Below the pieces are notes generated by a model. That model did not search any database. It saw only the letters and a program-made list of their open reading frames with translations, and was not told the origin of the DNA. Positions 16,324 to 23,937 of a stretch of 64,000 nucleotides of DNA are shown in pieces. The stretch comes from Methylacidimicrobium sp. B4. Lineage in GTDB: Bacteria; Verrucomicrobiota; Verrucomicrobiia; Methylacidiphilales; Methylacidiphilaceae. Location of the stretch: the NCBI RefSeq assembly GCF_017310545.1, contig NZ_CP066203.1, positions 1,922,001 through 1,986,000 of the forward strand. Direction: 5' to 3'. Positions within the stretch are counted from its first letter, which is position 1. Each line of letters begins with the position of its first letter. The position numbers and the translations under genes are program-made.

Positions 16324-17330
16324 ACCTCGCGACCCGCTACATGGGCCTTTCCCTCCAGAACCCGCTGATCGCGTCGGCCTCTCCCCTGACCGGGGAGCTA
16401 GACGCGATCCGCCGGCTGGAAGATGCGGAGGCGGGGGCGGTGGTCCTCCCCTCGATCTTCGAGGAGCAGATCCGGGCCGAGCAGGAACGCTGGGAGCGGC
16501 TCACCGCCGCGGGAACCGAGAGCTTCCCCGAGGCGCTCACCTACTTTCCCGATCCGTCCGCCTACCGGGTGGGGCCCGACCGCTACCTTGAGCTGATCCG
16601 GGAGGCGGTGGAGGCAGTGGACATCCCGATCGTGGCCAGCCTCAACGGGGTGACGAGCGAGGGGTGGATCTCCTACGCCCAAGGGATCGAGGAGGCGGGG
16701 GCCGACGGCCTCGAGCTCAACATCTACTTCCTTGCCACCGATCTTTCCGAGGAGGGCCAGGCCGTGGAAGAGCGCTACCTCCAGATCGTCCGGACGGTCC
16801 GGGCGGAAGTTTCGCTCCCGCTTGCGGTCAAGCTCCTCCCGGCGTTCAGCTCCCTCGGGAACATGGCTCGCCGCCTGATCGAGGCGGGAGCCCAGGCGCT
16901 CGTCCTCTTCAACCGCTTCTACCAGCCCGAGATCGACCTCGCCGCGCTTCGCCTCGTCGATGACCTGGTCTTGAGCCACCGGAGCCAGACGCGCCTCCCC
17001 CTCTTCTGGATTCGCCACCTCCGCGGCCAGATCGACGGCTCCCTGGCCGCGAGCAGCGGGGTCGAGAGTGCCCGGGAGGCGATTCAATATCTCCTTGCGG
17101 GAGCCGATGTCGTGATGACCACCTCCGCCCTCCTGCGGGAGGGGATTCCGCACATGAAGCGCTTGGTGGGCGGCCTCCGCGACTGGATGGAAGAGCACGG
17201 ATTCGTCTCCGTGGACGCGATCCGGGGGCTCTTGAGCCGGGAGCATCTGGCCAAGACCGAACCGGCGGCCCGCGCCCGCTACATCGACATCCTCCAGCGT
17301 TATCCGGCGGAGCAGGGGCTGTGGGATTGA
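16320..17330 (+). CDS. dihydroorotate dehydrogenase-like flavoprotein
   Basis: A 336-residue TIM-barrel FMN protein of the dihydroorotate/dihydropyrimidine dehydrogenase family: N-terminal 'LATRYMGLSLQNPLIASASP', central 'IVASLNGVTSEGWISYAQGI' and 'GADGLELNIYF', lysine-bearing strand 'LPLAVKLLPAFSSLGNMARR', and the C-terminal 'GADVVMTTSALLREGIPHMK'. The ATG overlaps the nifJ stop (ATGA). A gene of this kind often follows nifJ in bacteria; it may not be a true PyrD, and its substrate in that setting is unknown. It closes the operon; a hairpin that may terminate transcription lies just downstream at 17349-17374. Confidence 0.88.
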   Translation: MNLATRYMGLSLQNPLIASASPLTGELDAIRRLEDAEAGAVVLPSIFEEQIRAEQERWERLTAAGTESFPEALTYFPDPSAYRVGPDRYLELIREAVEAVDIPIVASLNGVTSEGWISYAQGIEEAGADGLELNIYFLATDLSEEGQAVEERYLQIVRTVRAEVSLPLAVKLLPAFSSLGNMARRLIEAGAQALVLFNRFYQPEIDLAALRLVDDLVLSHRSQTRLPLFWIRHLRGQIDGSLAASSGVESAREAIQYLLAGADVVMTTSALLREGIPHMKRLVGGLRDWMEEHGFVSVDAIRGLLSREHLAKTEPAARARYIDILQRYPAEQGLWD

Positions 17331-17348
17331 ACGGAGCGGTTGATGCGA

Positions 17349-17374
17349 CGGCCAGGCACGGTCAGTGCTGGCCG
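17349..17374. terminator. hairpin between convergent genes
   Basis: The sequence CGGCCA-g-GCAC-ggtca-GTGC-TGGCCG folds into a 10-bp stem with one bulge. It lies between the convergent dihydroorotate-dehydrogenase-like gene and pntB, and the pntB stop codon sits in its loop. There is no strong T-tract, so its action as a bidirectional terminator is inferred from position. Confidence 0.5.
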
Positions 17375-18765
17375 ACCAGCTCCTTGATCGACTGGAGCAT
17401 CTGGATGAGCACCTGCTGGGCGTCTCCGTAGACCATCCGGCAGTTGTCGGCCAGAAAGAGCGGGTTCTCGACCCCCGCGTAGCCCTTCCCCTGGCCGCGC
17501 TTGATCACGTAGACCTGACGGGCCTTGTCGACGTCGAGGATCGGCATCCCATAGATCGGCGAGCCCTTCTCGGTCCGGGCCGCGGGATTGATGATGTCGT
17601 TGGCCCCCACCACCAGAGCCACGTCGGTCGCGGGAAACTCCTCGTTGATCTCCTCGAGGCCGACGATCATCTCGTAGGGGACCCCCGCTTCGGCCAGCAG
17701 CACGTCCATGTGGCCCGGCATCCGGCCCGCCACCGGGTGGATCGCGAACTTGACGTCCGCTCCTTCCTCCTGGAGCCGCTTGGCCAGCTCGTAGAGCTTC
17801 TGCTGGGCGTGGGCGGCGGCCAGCCCGTAGCCCGGAACAAAGATCACCTTGCGGGCATAGCAGAGAGTCGCCGCTGCATCCTCGGTGCTGATCGGCTTGA
17901 GCTGGCCGGTGACCTGGCTCGCCTCTTGCCCCGCATCGCCGAAGTTGCTGAAGAGGATGTTCCCGAGCGAGCGGTTCATGGCACGCGCCATGAGCAGGGT
18001 CAGCAGGCTGCCCGCCGCTCCCACGACCGTCCCGGCGATCATGAGCGCCGGATGGTTGAGGACGAACCCCTCGAAGCCGACCGCGATCCCCGTGCAGGCG
18101 TTGCAGAGCGAGATGACGACCGGCATGTCGGCTCCGCCAATGGGGAGCGTGATCAGCGCCCCGAAGAGAAGAGAGAAGCTGAAGAAGAGCAGGAGGAGAT
18201 CCGGATTGGGGAGGAGAGCCGGCATTGCGGTGCCCGAGGCGACCGCCACCAGAAGCACGAGCCCGTTGCCGAGCTGGAGGAAGCGGGGCCGCCAGGGCTT
18301 GCGCAGCCTTCCCTCGAGCTTGGCCCACGCGATGAGCGACCCCGAGAACGAGAAGGAGCCGATGAAGCCCCCGGCGATCGCGATCGCAAGCCGGACGTTG
18401 CTCACGTCCGGGTGTGCGAGCAGCTCGATCCCCGCGATCGCGGCGGCCGCCGCTCCCCCCATCCCGTTGTAGAGGGCCACCATCTGCGGCATCGCGGTCA
18501 GCGGAACGCGCTCGCCCCGCCACCAGGACCAGCCGACTCCCAGGAGAAGCGCAAGACCGGCGAGTAAAAGGTTGACCGGCAGATGGGCCCGGGCCTCCCC
18601 GCCGACGCCGAAGACGTAGAGGAAGCTTGCCAGCGTCACGACGAGCATTCCGATTCCCGCAAGCACGATCCCGGAGCTCGCCGTGGCGGGCGAGGACATC
18701 CGCTTGAGCCCGTAGATGAGCAGGAAGGCCGTGACCAGGTCACAGAACTGCAGAAGGAACTCCAT
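17362..18765 (-). CDS. pntB: NAD(P) transhydrogenase beta subunit
   Basis: A 467-residue subunit of the proton-translocating transhydrogenase, which uses the proton gradient to drive hydride transfer from NADH to NADP+. The N-terminal ~270 residues hold the usual eight to nine membrane helices (for example 'VLAGIGMLVVTLASFLYVFG' and 'AIAGGFIGSFSFSGSLIAWAK'). The C-terminal NADP-binding domain III shows 'VIFVPGYGLAAAHAQQKLYE', 'HPVAGRMPGHMDVLLAEAGV' and 'ALVVGANDIINPAARTEKGS'. It begins two bases after the pntAB stop, so they form one transcript. Length is normal for the family. Confidence 0.95.
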   Translation of the reverse strand: MEFLLQFCDLVTAFLLIYGLKRMSSPATASSGIVLAGIGMLVVTLASFLYVFGVGGEARAHLPVNLLLAGLALLLGVGWSWWRGERVPLTAMPQMVALYNGMGGAAAAAIAGIELLAHPDVSNVRLAIAIAGGFIGSFSFSGSLIAWAKLEGRLRKPWRPRFLQLGNGLVLLVAVASGTAMPALLPNPDLLLLFFSFSLLFGALITLPIGGADMPVVISLCNACTGIAVGFEGFVLNHPALMIAGTVVGAAGSLLTLLMARAMNRSLGNILFSNFGDAGQEASQVTGQLKPISTEDAAATLCYARKVIFVPGYGLAAAHAQQKLYELAKRLQEEGADVKFAIHPVAGRMPGHMDVLLAEAGVPYEMIVGLEEINEEFPATDVALVVGANDIINPAARTEKGSPIYGMPILDVDKARQVYVIKRGQGKGYAGVENPLFLADNCRMVYGDAQQVLIQMLQSIKELVGQH

Positions 18766-18767
18766 CG

Positions 18768-19094
18768 CTACCTCTTTCGCTCCGGCTGGCCTTTCGCCGC
18801 CTTTCCGGAATGGAACATCCGGAGCATCCGGACGGTGACCACGTATCCTCCGGCGGCGTTCGCCGCCCCGAAGAGCACCCCGAGGAAGCCGATCGCCTGC
18901 TCCGCGAGGGTCGTTGCGTGGAGCAGCGCGTAGAGCGCTCCCACGACCACGATGCCGTGGATGAAGTTGGAGCCCGACATGAGCGGGGTGTGGAGGATCG
19001 CGGGCACCCGTGAAATCACCTCGTAGCCGGCAAAGGCGGCCAGGAGGAAGAGGTAGATCGCCAGAAACCCGGTGAGCGCGGTTGGTCCATCCAT
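18768..19094 (-). CDS. pntAB: NAD(P) transhydrogenase alpha subunit part 2 (membrane part)
   Basis: A 108-residue protein starting at ATG 19094. It has the three to four transmembrane helices of the C-terminal part of PntA when that subunit is split: 'LAIYLFLLAAFAGYEVISRV', the conserved 'TPLMSGSNFIHGIVVVGAL' and 'AIGFLGVLFGAANAAGGYVV'. It is followed at once by pntB. The first gene of the normal three-gene set, pntAA (NAD-binding domain I), is not upstream; the preceding gene is an unrelated methyltransferase. PntAA must be encoded elsewhere for the complex to work. Confidence 0.9.
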   Translation of the reverse strand: MDGPTALTGFLAIYLFLLAAFAGYEVISRVPAILHTPLMSGSNFIHGIVVVGALYALLHATTLAEQAIGFLGVLFGAANAAGGYVVTVRMLRMFHSGKAAKGQPERKR

Positions 19095-19316
19095 GGATAG
19101 GTTCTCCGATTCGAGTAGGAGGCTCTTATGTGCCCGGCTGGGTGGAGGGCTGGGCGCATCGCTCCCGGCTTTCCGTAGTCGCGGGGGCTTCCTCCGACTG
19201 GTTTCTCCCGAGGTGCCGGGAGGCTTGCCGCTGGAACATGCCGGGAAGTCTAGTGAGGCCAGTGGGGCTTCGCCAACTACAAAGAGCGCGGAGCGCAAAG
19301 GAAAGGGCCACGCGGG

Positions 19317-20576
19317 CTACGCAACGGCGGATGACGATGGGGAAGCCTCGATTCCCGCGGATGGGGAAGCGAGATGCCTCTCCCTTTCGGAAGTCGAGGG
19401 GGCACCGGATCCCTCGCGAGGCTTCTCGGCCTCGATCCACTTCACGATGTCGAGGTAGACGTTCTCCTCCGCGAGCAGGGAAAAGCCCGCCGTCCGGACG
19501 GTGCCCACGGTCTCCCGATTGAGAGCGGGACCCACGAGGCGGGAGAGGGGGGTCATCCCGTCCAGGAGAATGCCCACGGGGCCGATCCGGCTTCGCACAT
19601 GCTCGAAAAGGAAGAAGCGGCCTCCCGGTTGGAGCACCCGGTAGATCTCTCGAAGGCCGGCCAAGGGATCGGGAACCGAGCAGAAGGTGCAGACGGCCAG
19701 CGCCTCCTCGAAGGAGGCATCGGCGAAGGGAAGGTGCTGGACATCGGCTTCGCGCAGATCGATCTTGCCCGCATAGCGGCCCGCCTTGACCGAAGCCTGG
19801 GCGAGCATGGCGGGGCTGATGTCCACCGCCGTCACCGACAGCCCGCTCGGCAGGTAGGCGAAGTCATTCCCGGTTCCGGCGCCGACGAAGAGGAGCTTGC
19901 CTTCCAGTCGCGCGAAGAGCCGGCGCTTCTCCGGGCCGAAGCGCTGGTCGTCGGCCCAGGTGAGCCGGTCGAAGAATCGGCTCGCCGCATCCCACTTGCT
20001 TCGCGTCGAGGAGCGGGCCTTCTCGAGCGATTCTCCAGAAGGACCGTTGACGGGCCCACGCAGGATCCGGTCGTAGAGATGGACACCTGCTACCACGATC
20101 GCTCCGAAGAGGGCCCCGACGCCCAGGGCGCCGGGCCAGGTTGGGGAGCCGGCTCCCATCGAGTCGCGCATGGCAAAGAGCATTCCCCCATACATTCCGA
20201 TCCATGCTCCCGGAACCATGGTCTGGAACATGCCAAGCAGGGGCCCGAGAACGAGCCCGAGCAAAAGGTGGATCGCCATGCCCAGGGCCATGCCGAGCAC
20301 CATCGCGAGCACCATGTCGAAGCCGGGTCCCACCAGCCCCCGGACGGCTCCGGCCACGATCGTCCCGGTGAGCATGCCCGCCAGGTAATCTCCGAGCGGG
20401 AAGAGGGAGGAGCGGCTCAAGCTCTGGTCATCCTTCGGCACGGCGCGGGGCGTTTTGGGCAGAGTCAATGCCTCATTCTCTTTCCGACGTCCCTTTCGGA
20501 CAAGGCGGAAAAGCAACCATGGGGAGAAGCGCGAGGGCGGGTCAGGGAGGCCTTTGAGAAGATACGGCTCCGCCAT
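19317..20576 (-). CDS. membrane-anchored class I SAM methyltransferase
   Basis: A 419-residue protein with two parts. Residues about 60-170 contain several hydrophobic, Gly/Met-rich segments ('AMVLGMALGMAIHLLLGLVL', 'ALGVGALFGAIVVAGVHLYD') predicted to span the membrane. Residues about 195-390 are a Rossmann methyltransferase of the UbiE/phospholipid N-methyltransferase type: motif I 'LLFVGAGTGNDFAYLPSGL', 'VTAVDISPAMLAQ', 'ADVQHLPFADASFEEALAVC' and 'VLQPGGRFFLFEHV'. A membrane lipid or quinone is a likely substrate, but this is inference. It is divergent from the doxX gene with 95 bases between. The start is uncertain, since the first ~55 residues are basic and low in predicted structure. 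It ends 222 bases before pntAB. Confidence 0.78.
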   Translation of the reverse strand: MAEPYLLKGLPDPPSRFSPWLLFRLVRKGRRKENEALTLPKTPRAVPKDDQSLSRSSLFPLGDYLAGMLTGTIVAGAVRGLVGPGFDMVLAMVLGMALGMAIHLLLGLVLGPLLGMFQTMVPGAWIGMYGGMLFAMRDSMGAGSPTWPGALGVGALFGAIVVAGVHLYDRILRGPVNGPSGESLEKARSSTRSKWDAASRFFDRLTWADDQRFGPEKRRLFARLEGKLLFVGAGTGNDFAYLPSGLSVTAVDISPAMLAQASVKAGRYAGKIDLREADVQHLPFADASFEEALAVCTFCSVPDPLAGLREIYRVLQPGGRFFLFEHVRSRIGPVGILLDGMTPLSRLVGPALNRETVGTVRTAGFSLLAEENVYLDIVKWIEAEKPREGSGAPSTSERERHLASPSAGIEASPSSSAVA

Positions 20577-20671
20577 CGCCCCATCTCAATCGGTTCTGCT
20601 TGTCTCCCTCTCGCGATTCCGGATATGACAGCTCGGTTGCAAGGCGGGCGGACCAAGAGGAGGAACTTCGC

Positions 20672-21124
20672 ATGAACCCATTTTCCGGCATTCTCTCGAC
20701 CCGGCGCTCGCTGGGTCCCTTGCTTCTCCGCTTGGGCCTGGCAATCGTCTTTTTCCCCCATGGGGCGCAGAACGTCCTCGGCTGGTTCGGGGGCAAGGGG
20801 CTCTCGGGCAGCACGGCCTTCCTCCATCAGGCTCTCCATGTTCCCATGGTCTACGCCCAGGCCGCGGTCTGGACCCAGCTCTTGGCGCCGCTTGCGCTCG
20901 CTCTAGGGTGCTTCACCCGGCTCGCCGCGTTCGCCCTCGGAGGGACGATGGCGGTGGCCGCCCTCCTCGTTCATCTCCCGTACGGATTCTTCATGAACTG
21001 GTTCGGGACCCAGGCCGGAGAGGGGTTCGAGTTCCATATCCTGGCGATCTCGGGCTGCCTCTGCCTGCTCTTTACCGGGGGAGGCTCCCTCTCCCTCGAC
21101 CACCGCGTCTCAGGCGAGCTCTGA
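20672..21124 (+). CDS. DoxX family membrane protein
   Basis: A 150-residue, four-helix inner-membrane protein starting at ATG 20672 behind gaggagg. It matches the DoxX/MauF family: 'LLLRLGLAIVFFPHGAQNVL' in the first helix with the conserved PHG, then 'GLSGSTAFLHQALHVPMVYA', and helices through 'WTQLLAPLALALGCFTRLAA' and 'AISGCLCLLFTGGGSLSLDH'. In related proteins roles include quinone-linked oxidation and thiosulfate metabolism; no specific role can be given here. Its last 15 bases overlap the end of the convergent CDF transporter gene. Confidence 0.85.
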   Translation: MNPFSGILSTRRSLGPLLLRLGLAIVFFPHGAQNVLGWFGGKGLSGSTAFLHQALHVPMVYAQAAVWTQLLAPLALALGCFTRLAAFALGGTMAVAALLVHLPYGFFMNWFGTQAGEGFEFHILAISGCLCLLFTGGGSLSLDHRVSGEL

Positions 21125-21994
21125 GCGGGGGCTCCTCCCTTCCTCGACGGGCTCGACATGGACCGTGACCGAGGCCTGCGGCACGGTCCGCCGGACCACC
21201 GCCTCCATCCGGTCGCAGAGCTCGTGCGCCTCCCGGACGGCGAGCGATCCCGGAAGGACCAAGGTGAACTCGACGAAGACCGTCCGGCCCGCCCTCCGGC
21301 TGCGCAGCCCCTGGACCTGCGCGAACGGCGGGCCTTCCCGGGCGAGGCTCGCCTCGATCGCGGCCACGGTCGCGGGCGAGAGACCCTCGTCGATCAGCCC
21401 GCCAAGCGAGTCGCGCACGAGCCGGTAGCCGGTCCAGAGAATATTCCCCGCCAGGAGCAGGCCGAGCAGCGGATCGAGCCGCCAGAGACCGGTGAGCTTG
21501 GCCGCGGCCAGCCCGAGGACCATCCCGAGGGAAGTGACGACGTCGGTCCAGAGATGGATGCCATCGGCCGAGAGGGCGGGGGAGCTCTCCTTCCGTGCCC
21601 GGGCCAGGAGATACCATCCCAAGGCGCCATTGACCACCGTCGATCCGGCCGAAAGCGCGATCCCCTCGGTCAGCCGCGGAAGCGGCTCAGGCGAGAAGAG
21701 CCGCCGGAAAGCGCCCAGGAGGATCAGCACCGCCGCCACCGCGATCAGCCCTCCCTCGAAGCCCGCCGAGAGATACTCGGCCTTCGTATGGCCGTAGGGG
21801 TGGTTGCGATCGGGAGGGGCCGAGGAGACGCGCAGGGCCAGGCTGGCCGCCGCGGCTCCGGCGACGTTGACGACCGACTCGAGGGCATCGGAGTAGAGAG
21901 CGACCGAGCCCGTCAACCGGTAGGCCAGGAACTTGACGGCGAGGACCAGCAGTCCTACCCCCAGGCTGAGCGCTCCGGCGGCCGTCGCCGTCAT
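21110..21994 (-). CDS. cation diffusion facilitator family metal exporter
   Basis: A 294-residue CDF transporter that exchanges divalent metal ions (Zn, Fe or Mn) for protons. Six membrane helices are followed by a C-terminal metallochaperone-like domain. Metal-site motifs are 'YSDALESVVNVAGA' in helix 2 and 'SADGIHLWTDVVTSLG' (HxxxD) in helix 5, with 'NHPYGHTKAEYLSAGFEG' between helices 2 and 3. The ALESVVN form in helix 2 is seen in iron/manganese-type members, but specificity cannot be settled by eye. It converges on doxX with a 15-base overlap. Confidence 0.9.
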   Translation of the reverse strand: MTATAAGALSLGVGLLVLAVKFLAYRLTGSVALYSDALESVVNVAGAAAASLALRVSSAPPDRNHPYGHTKAEYLSAGFEGGLIAVAAVLILLGAFRRLFSPEPLPRLTEGIALSAGSTVVNGALGWYLLARARKESSPALSADGIHLWTDVVTSLGMVLGLAAAKLTGLWRLDPLLGLLLAGNILWTGYRLVRDSLGGLIDEGLSPATVAAIEASLAREGPPFAQVQGLRSRRAGRTVFVEFTLVLPGSLAVREAHELCDRMEAVVRRTVPQASVTVHVEPVEEGRSPRSELA

Positions 21995-22044
21995 TCCGCT
22001 ACGCTAGCTCCACCATCGCCTTTCGGCAAGCCGGGCGGACCCGG

Positions 22045-23865
22045 TCAGGCGGCGACGGCGCAGAGGCCCTGCTTCTCGGCGAGCCGGCGGAAGGGACCGT
22101 CGGCTTCCAGCAGGTCGGCGTAGGTGCCGCGCTGCACGATCCGGCCCCCGTCCAGGACGAGGATCCAGTCCGAGGAAGCCAAGGTCGAGAGCCGGTGGGC
22201 GATCACCACGACGGTCCGCCCCTGCTCCAGCGACTCGATCGAGCTTTGGATCTGCCTCTCGCTATGCGAGTCGAGGTTCGAGGTCGCCTCGTCGAGGATC
22301 AGGATGGGCGCGTTCCGGATGAACGCCCGGGCGATCGAGAGCCGCTGGCGCTGTCCCCCGGAGAGCCGCACCCCGCGCTCGCCGATCTTGGTGTGATAGC
22401 CGTGCGGGAGCTGGGAGAGGAACTCGTGCGCCCCGGCCATCCGGGCCGCCTCCTCGATCTGCTCGGGGGTGGCGTGCGGGTTGCCGATCGCGATGTTCTC
22501 GGCCGCAGTCAGGTTGAAGATCACGACGTCCTGGCTCACCAGCGAAAAGAGTCCCCGGGCATCCTGGAGCTTGAGCTCCCGCAGGTCCTGCCCGTCGATC
22601 CGGATCGCTCCCTCGACCGGGTCGTAGAACCGGAGGAGAAGGCTCGTGATCGTGCTCTTGCCCGCCCCGCTCGGACCCGCGATCCCGACCTTCGCCCCCC
22701 GCGGGACGGTGAAGGAGACATCCTCGAGCACGAGCCGGTTCCCGTAGTGGAAGGAGACATGATCGAAAACGACCCCCTCGCGAAACTCCCGGACCGGGAT
22801 GGGATGCTTGGCTTCCTGGACGCTCGCGGGCGTTTCGAGCAGCTCGCTCAGCCGCCGCGCGCTCATCGCCCCTTCCTGGATCTTCACGTTGGCGTCGGCC
22901 AGCCGCCGGATCGGGGCGAAGAAGAGGAGGGCGCCGTTGGCGACCACCGCCATGTTGGCGATGCTCACGTGCTGCCAGACGACCGTCAGGATGAGGAGCG
23001 AGAGCGCCAGGCTTGCGATCACGTCGATCGAGGGGCTGACCAGCGAGCTCGAGGTGTTCATCTTCGCGTTCTGCCGCGCCAGGTCGTTGGCCTGCTTCCG
23101 GAACCGGTCGGCGTTCCGCTTTTCCAGGGAGAACGCCTTGATCACATGCACCCCCGCCACCGATTCCAGCAGGAGGTTGTTCTGCTCGACCGCGGTCGAG
23201 ACGATCTTGGCGGCACTCTGGCGGACCCTCCCCGAGAGCATCAGCGCCGGGATGATGCAGACCGGGATGAGCAGCCCCGCAACCAGGGTGAGCCGCCCGT
23301 CGATCGCCGCGCACGAGATGAGGATGGCCAGCAGGGTGAAGGGGTCCTTCGCGACGTCGGTGAAGAGGATGCTGATCGACTGGTAGAACCCCTGCGTGTC
23401 GTTGAGGATCCGCACCGAGAGGTCCCCCGTCGTCGACCGGTGGTAGAAGTCCATCGAAAGCGTGTGGAGCTTTTCCAGGACGGCGGTCTGGAGGTCGGCC
23501 ACGATGCGCCCGGCGGCCAGGTTCATGAAGTAGGCGTTGGCGAGCCGGAAGAGCCCACGCACCAGCGCGACCCCCGGCAGGAGCAGGAGGCCCCCAAGGA
23601 TGCGCTTCCCGTCGAGCTCCGCTCCCATCTTGGGCATCCACTGCCGCAGGATCTCGGTGATCGATTGCCGGGAGTGGTGGGGATCCGCTGGTGCGCCCAG
23701 CCCGGGCGCACCCAGGAAGTTGTCGATCGCGGCCTTGAGCACGAAGAGGTAGGTGCCGTTGATCGAGGCGAAGACCAGGCCCGTGAGCACGCCCGCGGCC
23801 AGGACCTTCCAATGCTTGCGCAGGAAGGGCGCCGAGAATTGCAGAACCTTCCAGAGCTCCCGCAT
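22045..23865 (-). CDS. msbA: MsbA-like ABC exporter
   Basis: A 606-residue half-transporter with an N-terminal six-helix membrane domain (to about residue 340) and a C-terminal ATPase. ATPase motifs are Walker A 'GIAGPSGAGKSTITSLLLRF', signature 'LSGGQRQRLSIARAFI', Walker B 'ILILDEATSNLDSHSE' and the His loop 'VVIAHRLSTLA'. MsbA-type proteins flip lipid A core or other lipid-linked products across the inner membrane. Lying next to manC and upstream of a large glycan locus, it may export a lipid-linked saccharide; this is inference. It ends at 22045, about 50 bases from the CDF gene that precedes it on the same strand. Confidence 0.88.
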   Translation of the reverse strand: MRELWKVLQFSAPFLRKHWKVLAAGVLTGLVFASINGTYLFVLKAAIDNFLGAPGLGAPADPHHSRQSITEILRQWMPKMGAELDGKRILGGLLLLPGVALVRGLFRLANAYFMNLAAGRIVADLQTAVLEKLHTLSMDFYHRSTTGDLSVRILNDTQGFYQSISILFTDVAKDPFTLLAILISCAAIDGRLTLVAGLLIPVCIIPALMLSGRVRQSAAKIVSTAVEQNNLLLESVAGVHVIKAFSLEKRNADRFRKQANDLARQNAKMNTSSSLVSPSIDVIASLALSLLILTVVWQHVSIANMAVVANGALLFFAPIRRLADANVKIQEGAMSARRLSELLETPASVQEAKHPIPVREFREGVVFDHVSFHYGNRLVLEDVSFTVPRGAKVGIAGPSGAGKSTITSLLLRFYDPVEGAIRIDGQDLRELKLQDARGLFSLVSQDVVIFNLTAAENIAIGNPHATPEQIEEAARMAGAHEFLSQLPHGYHTKIGERGVRLSGGQRQRLSIARAFIRNAPILILDEATSNLDSHSERQIQSSIESLEQGRTVVVIAHRLSTLASSDWILVLDGGRIVQRGTYADLLEADGPFRRLAEKQGLCAVAA

Positions 23866-23937
23866 GTGTCCTCCTTTATCGAGTCCTCCGAACGGCGAAG
23901 CAAGCGGGATTTCTTGCGGCGGTTCCTTGGCGCCGGG

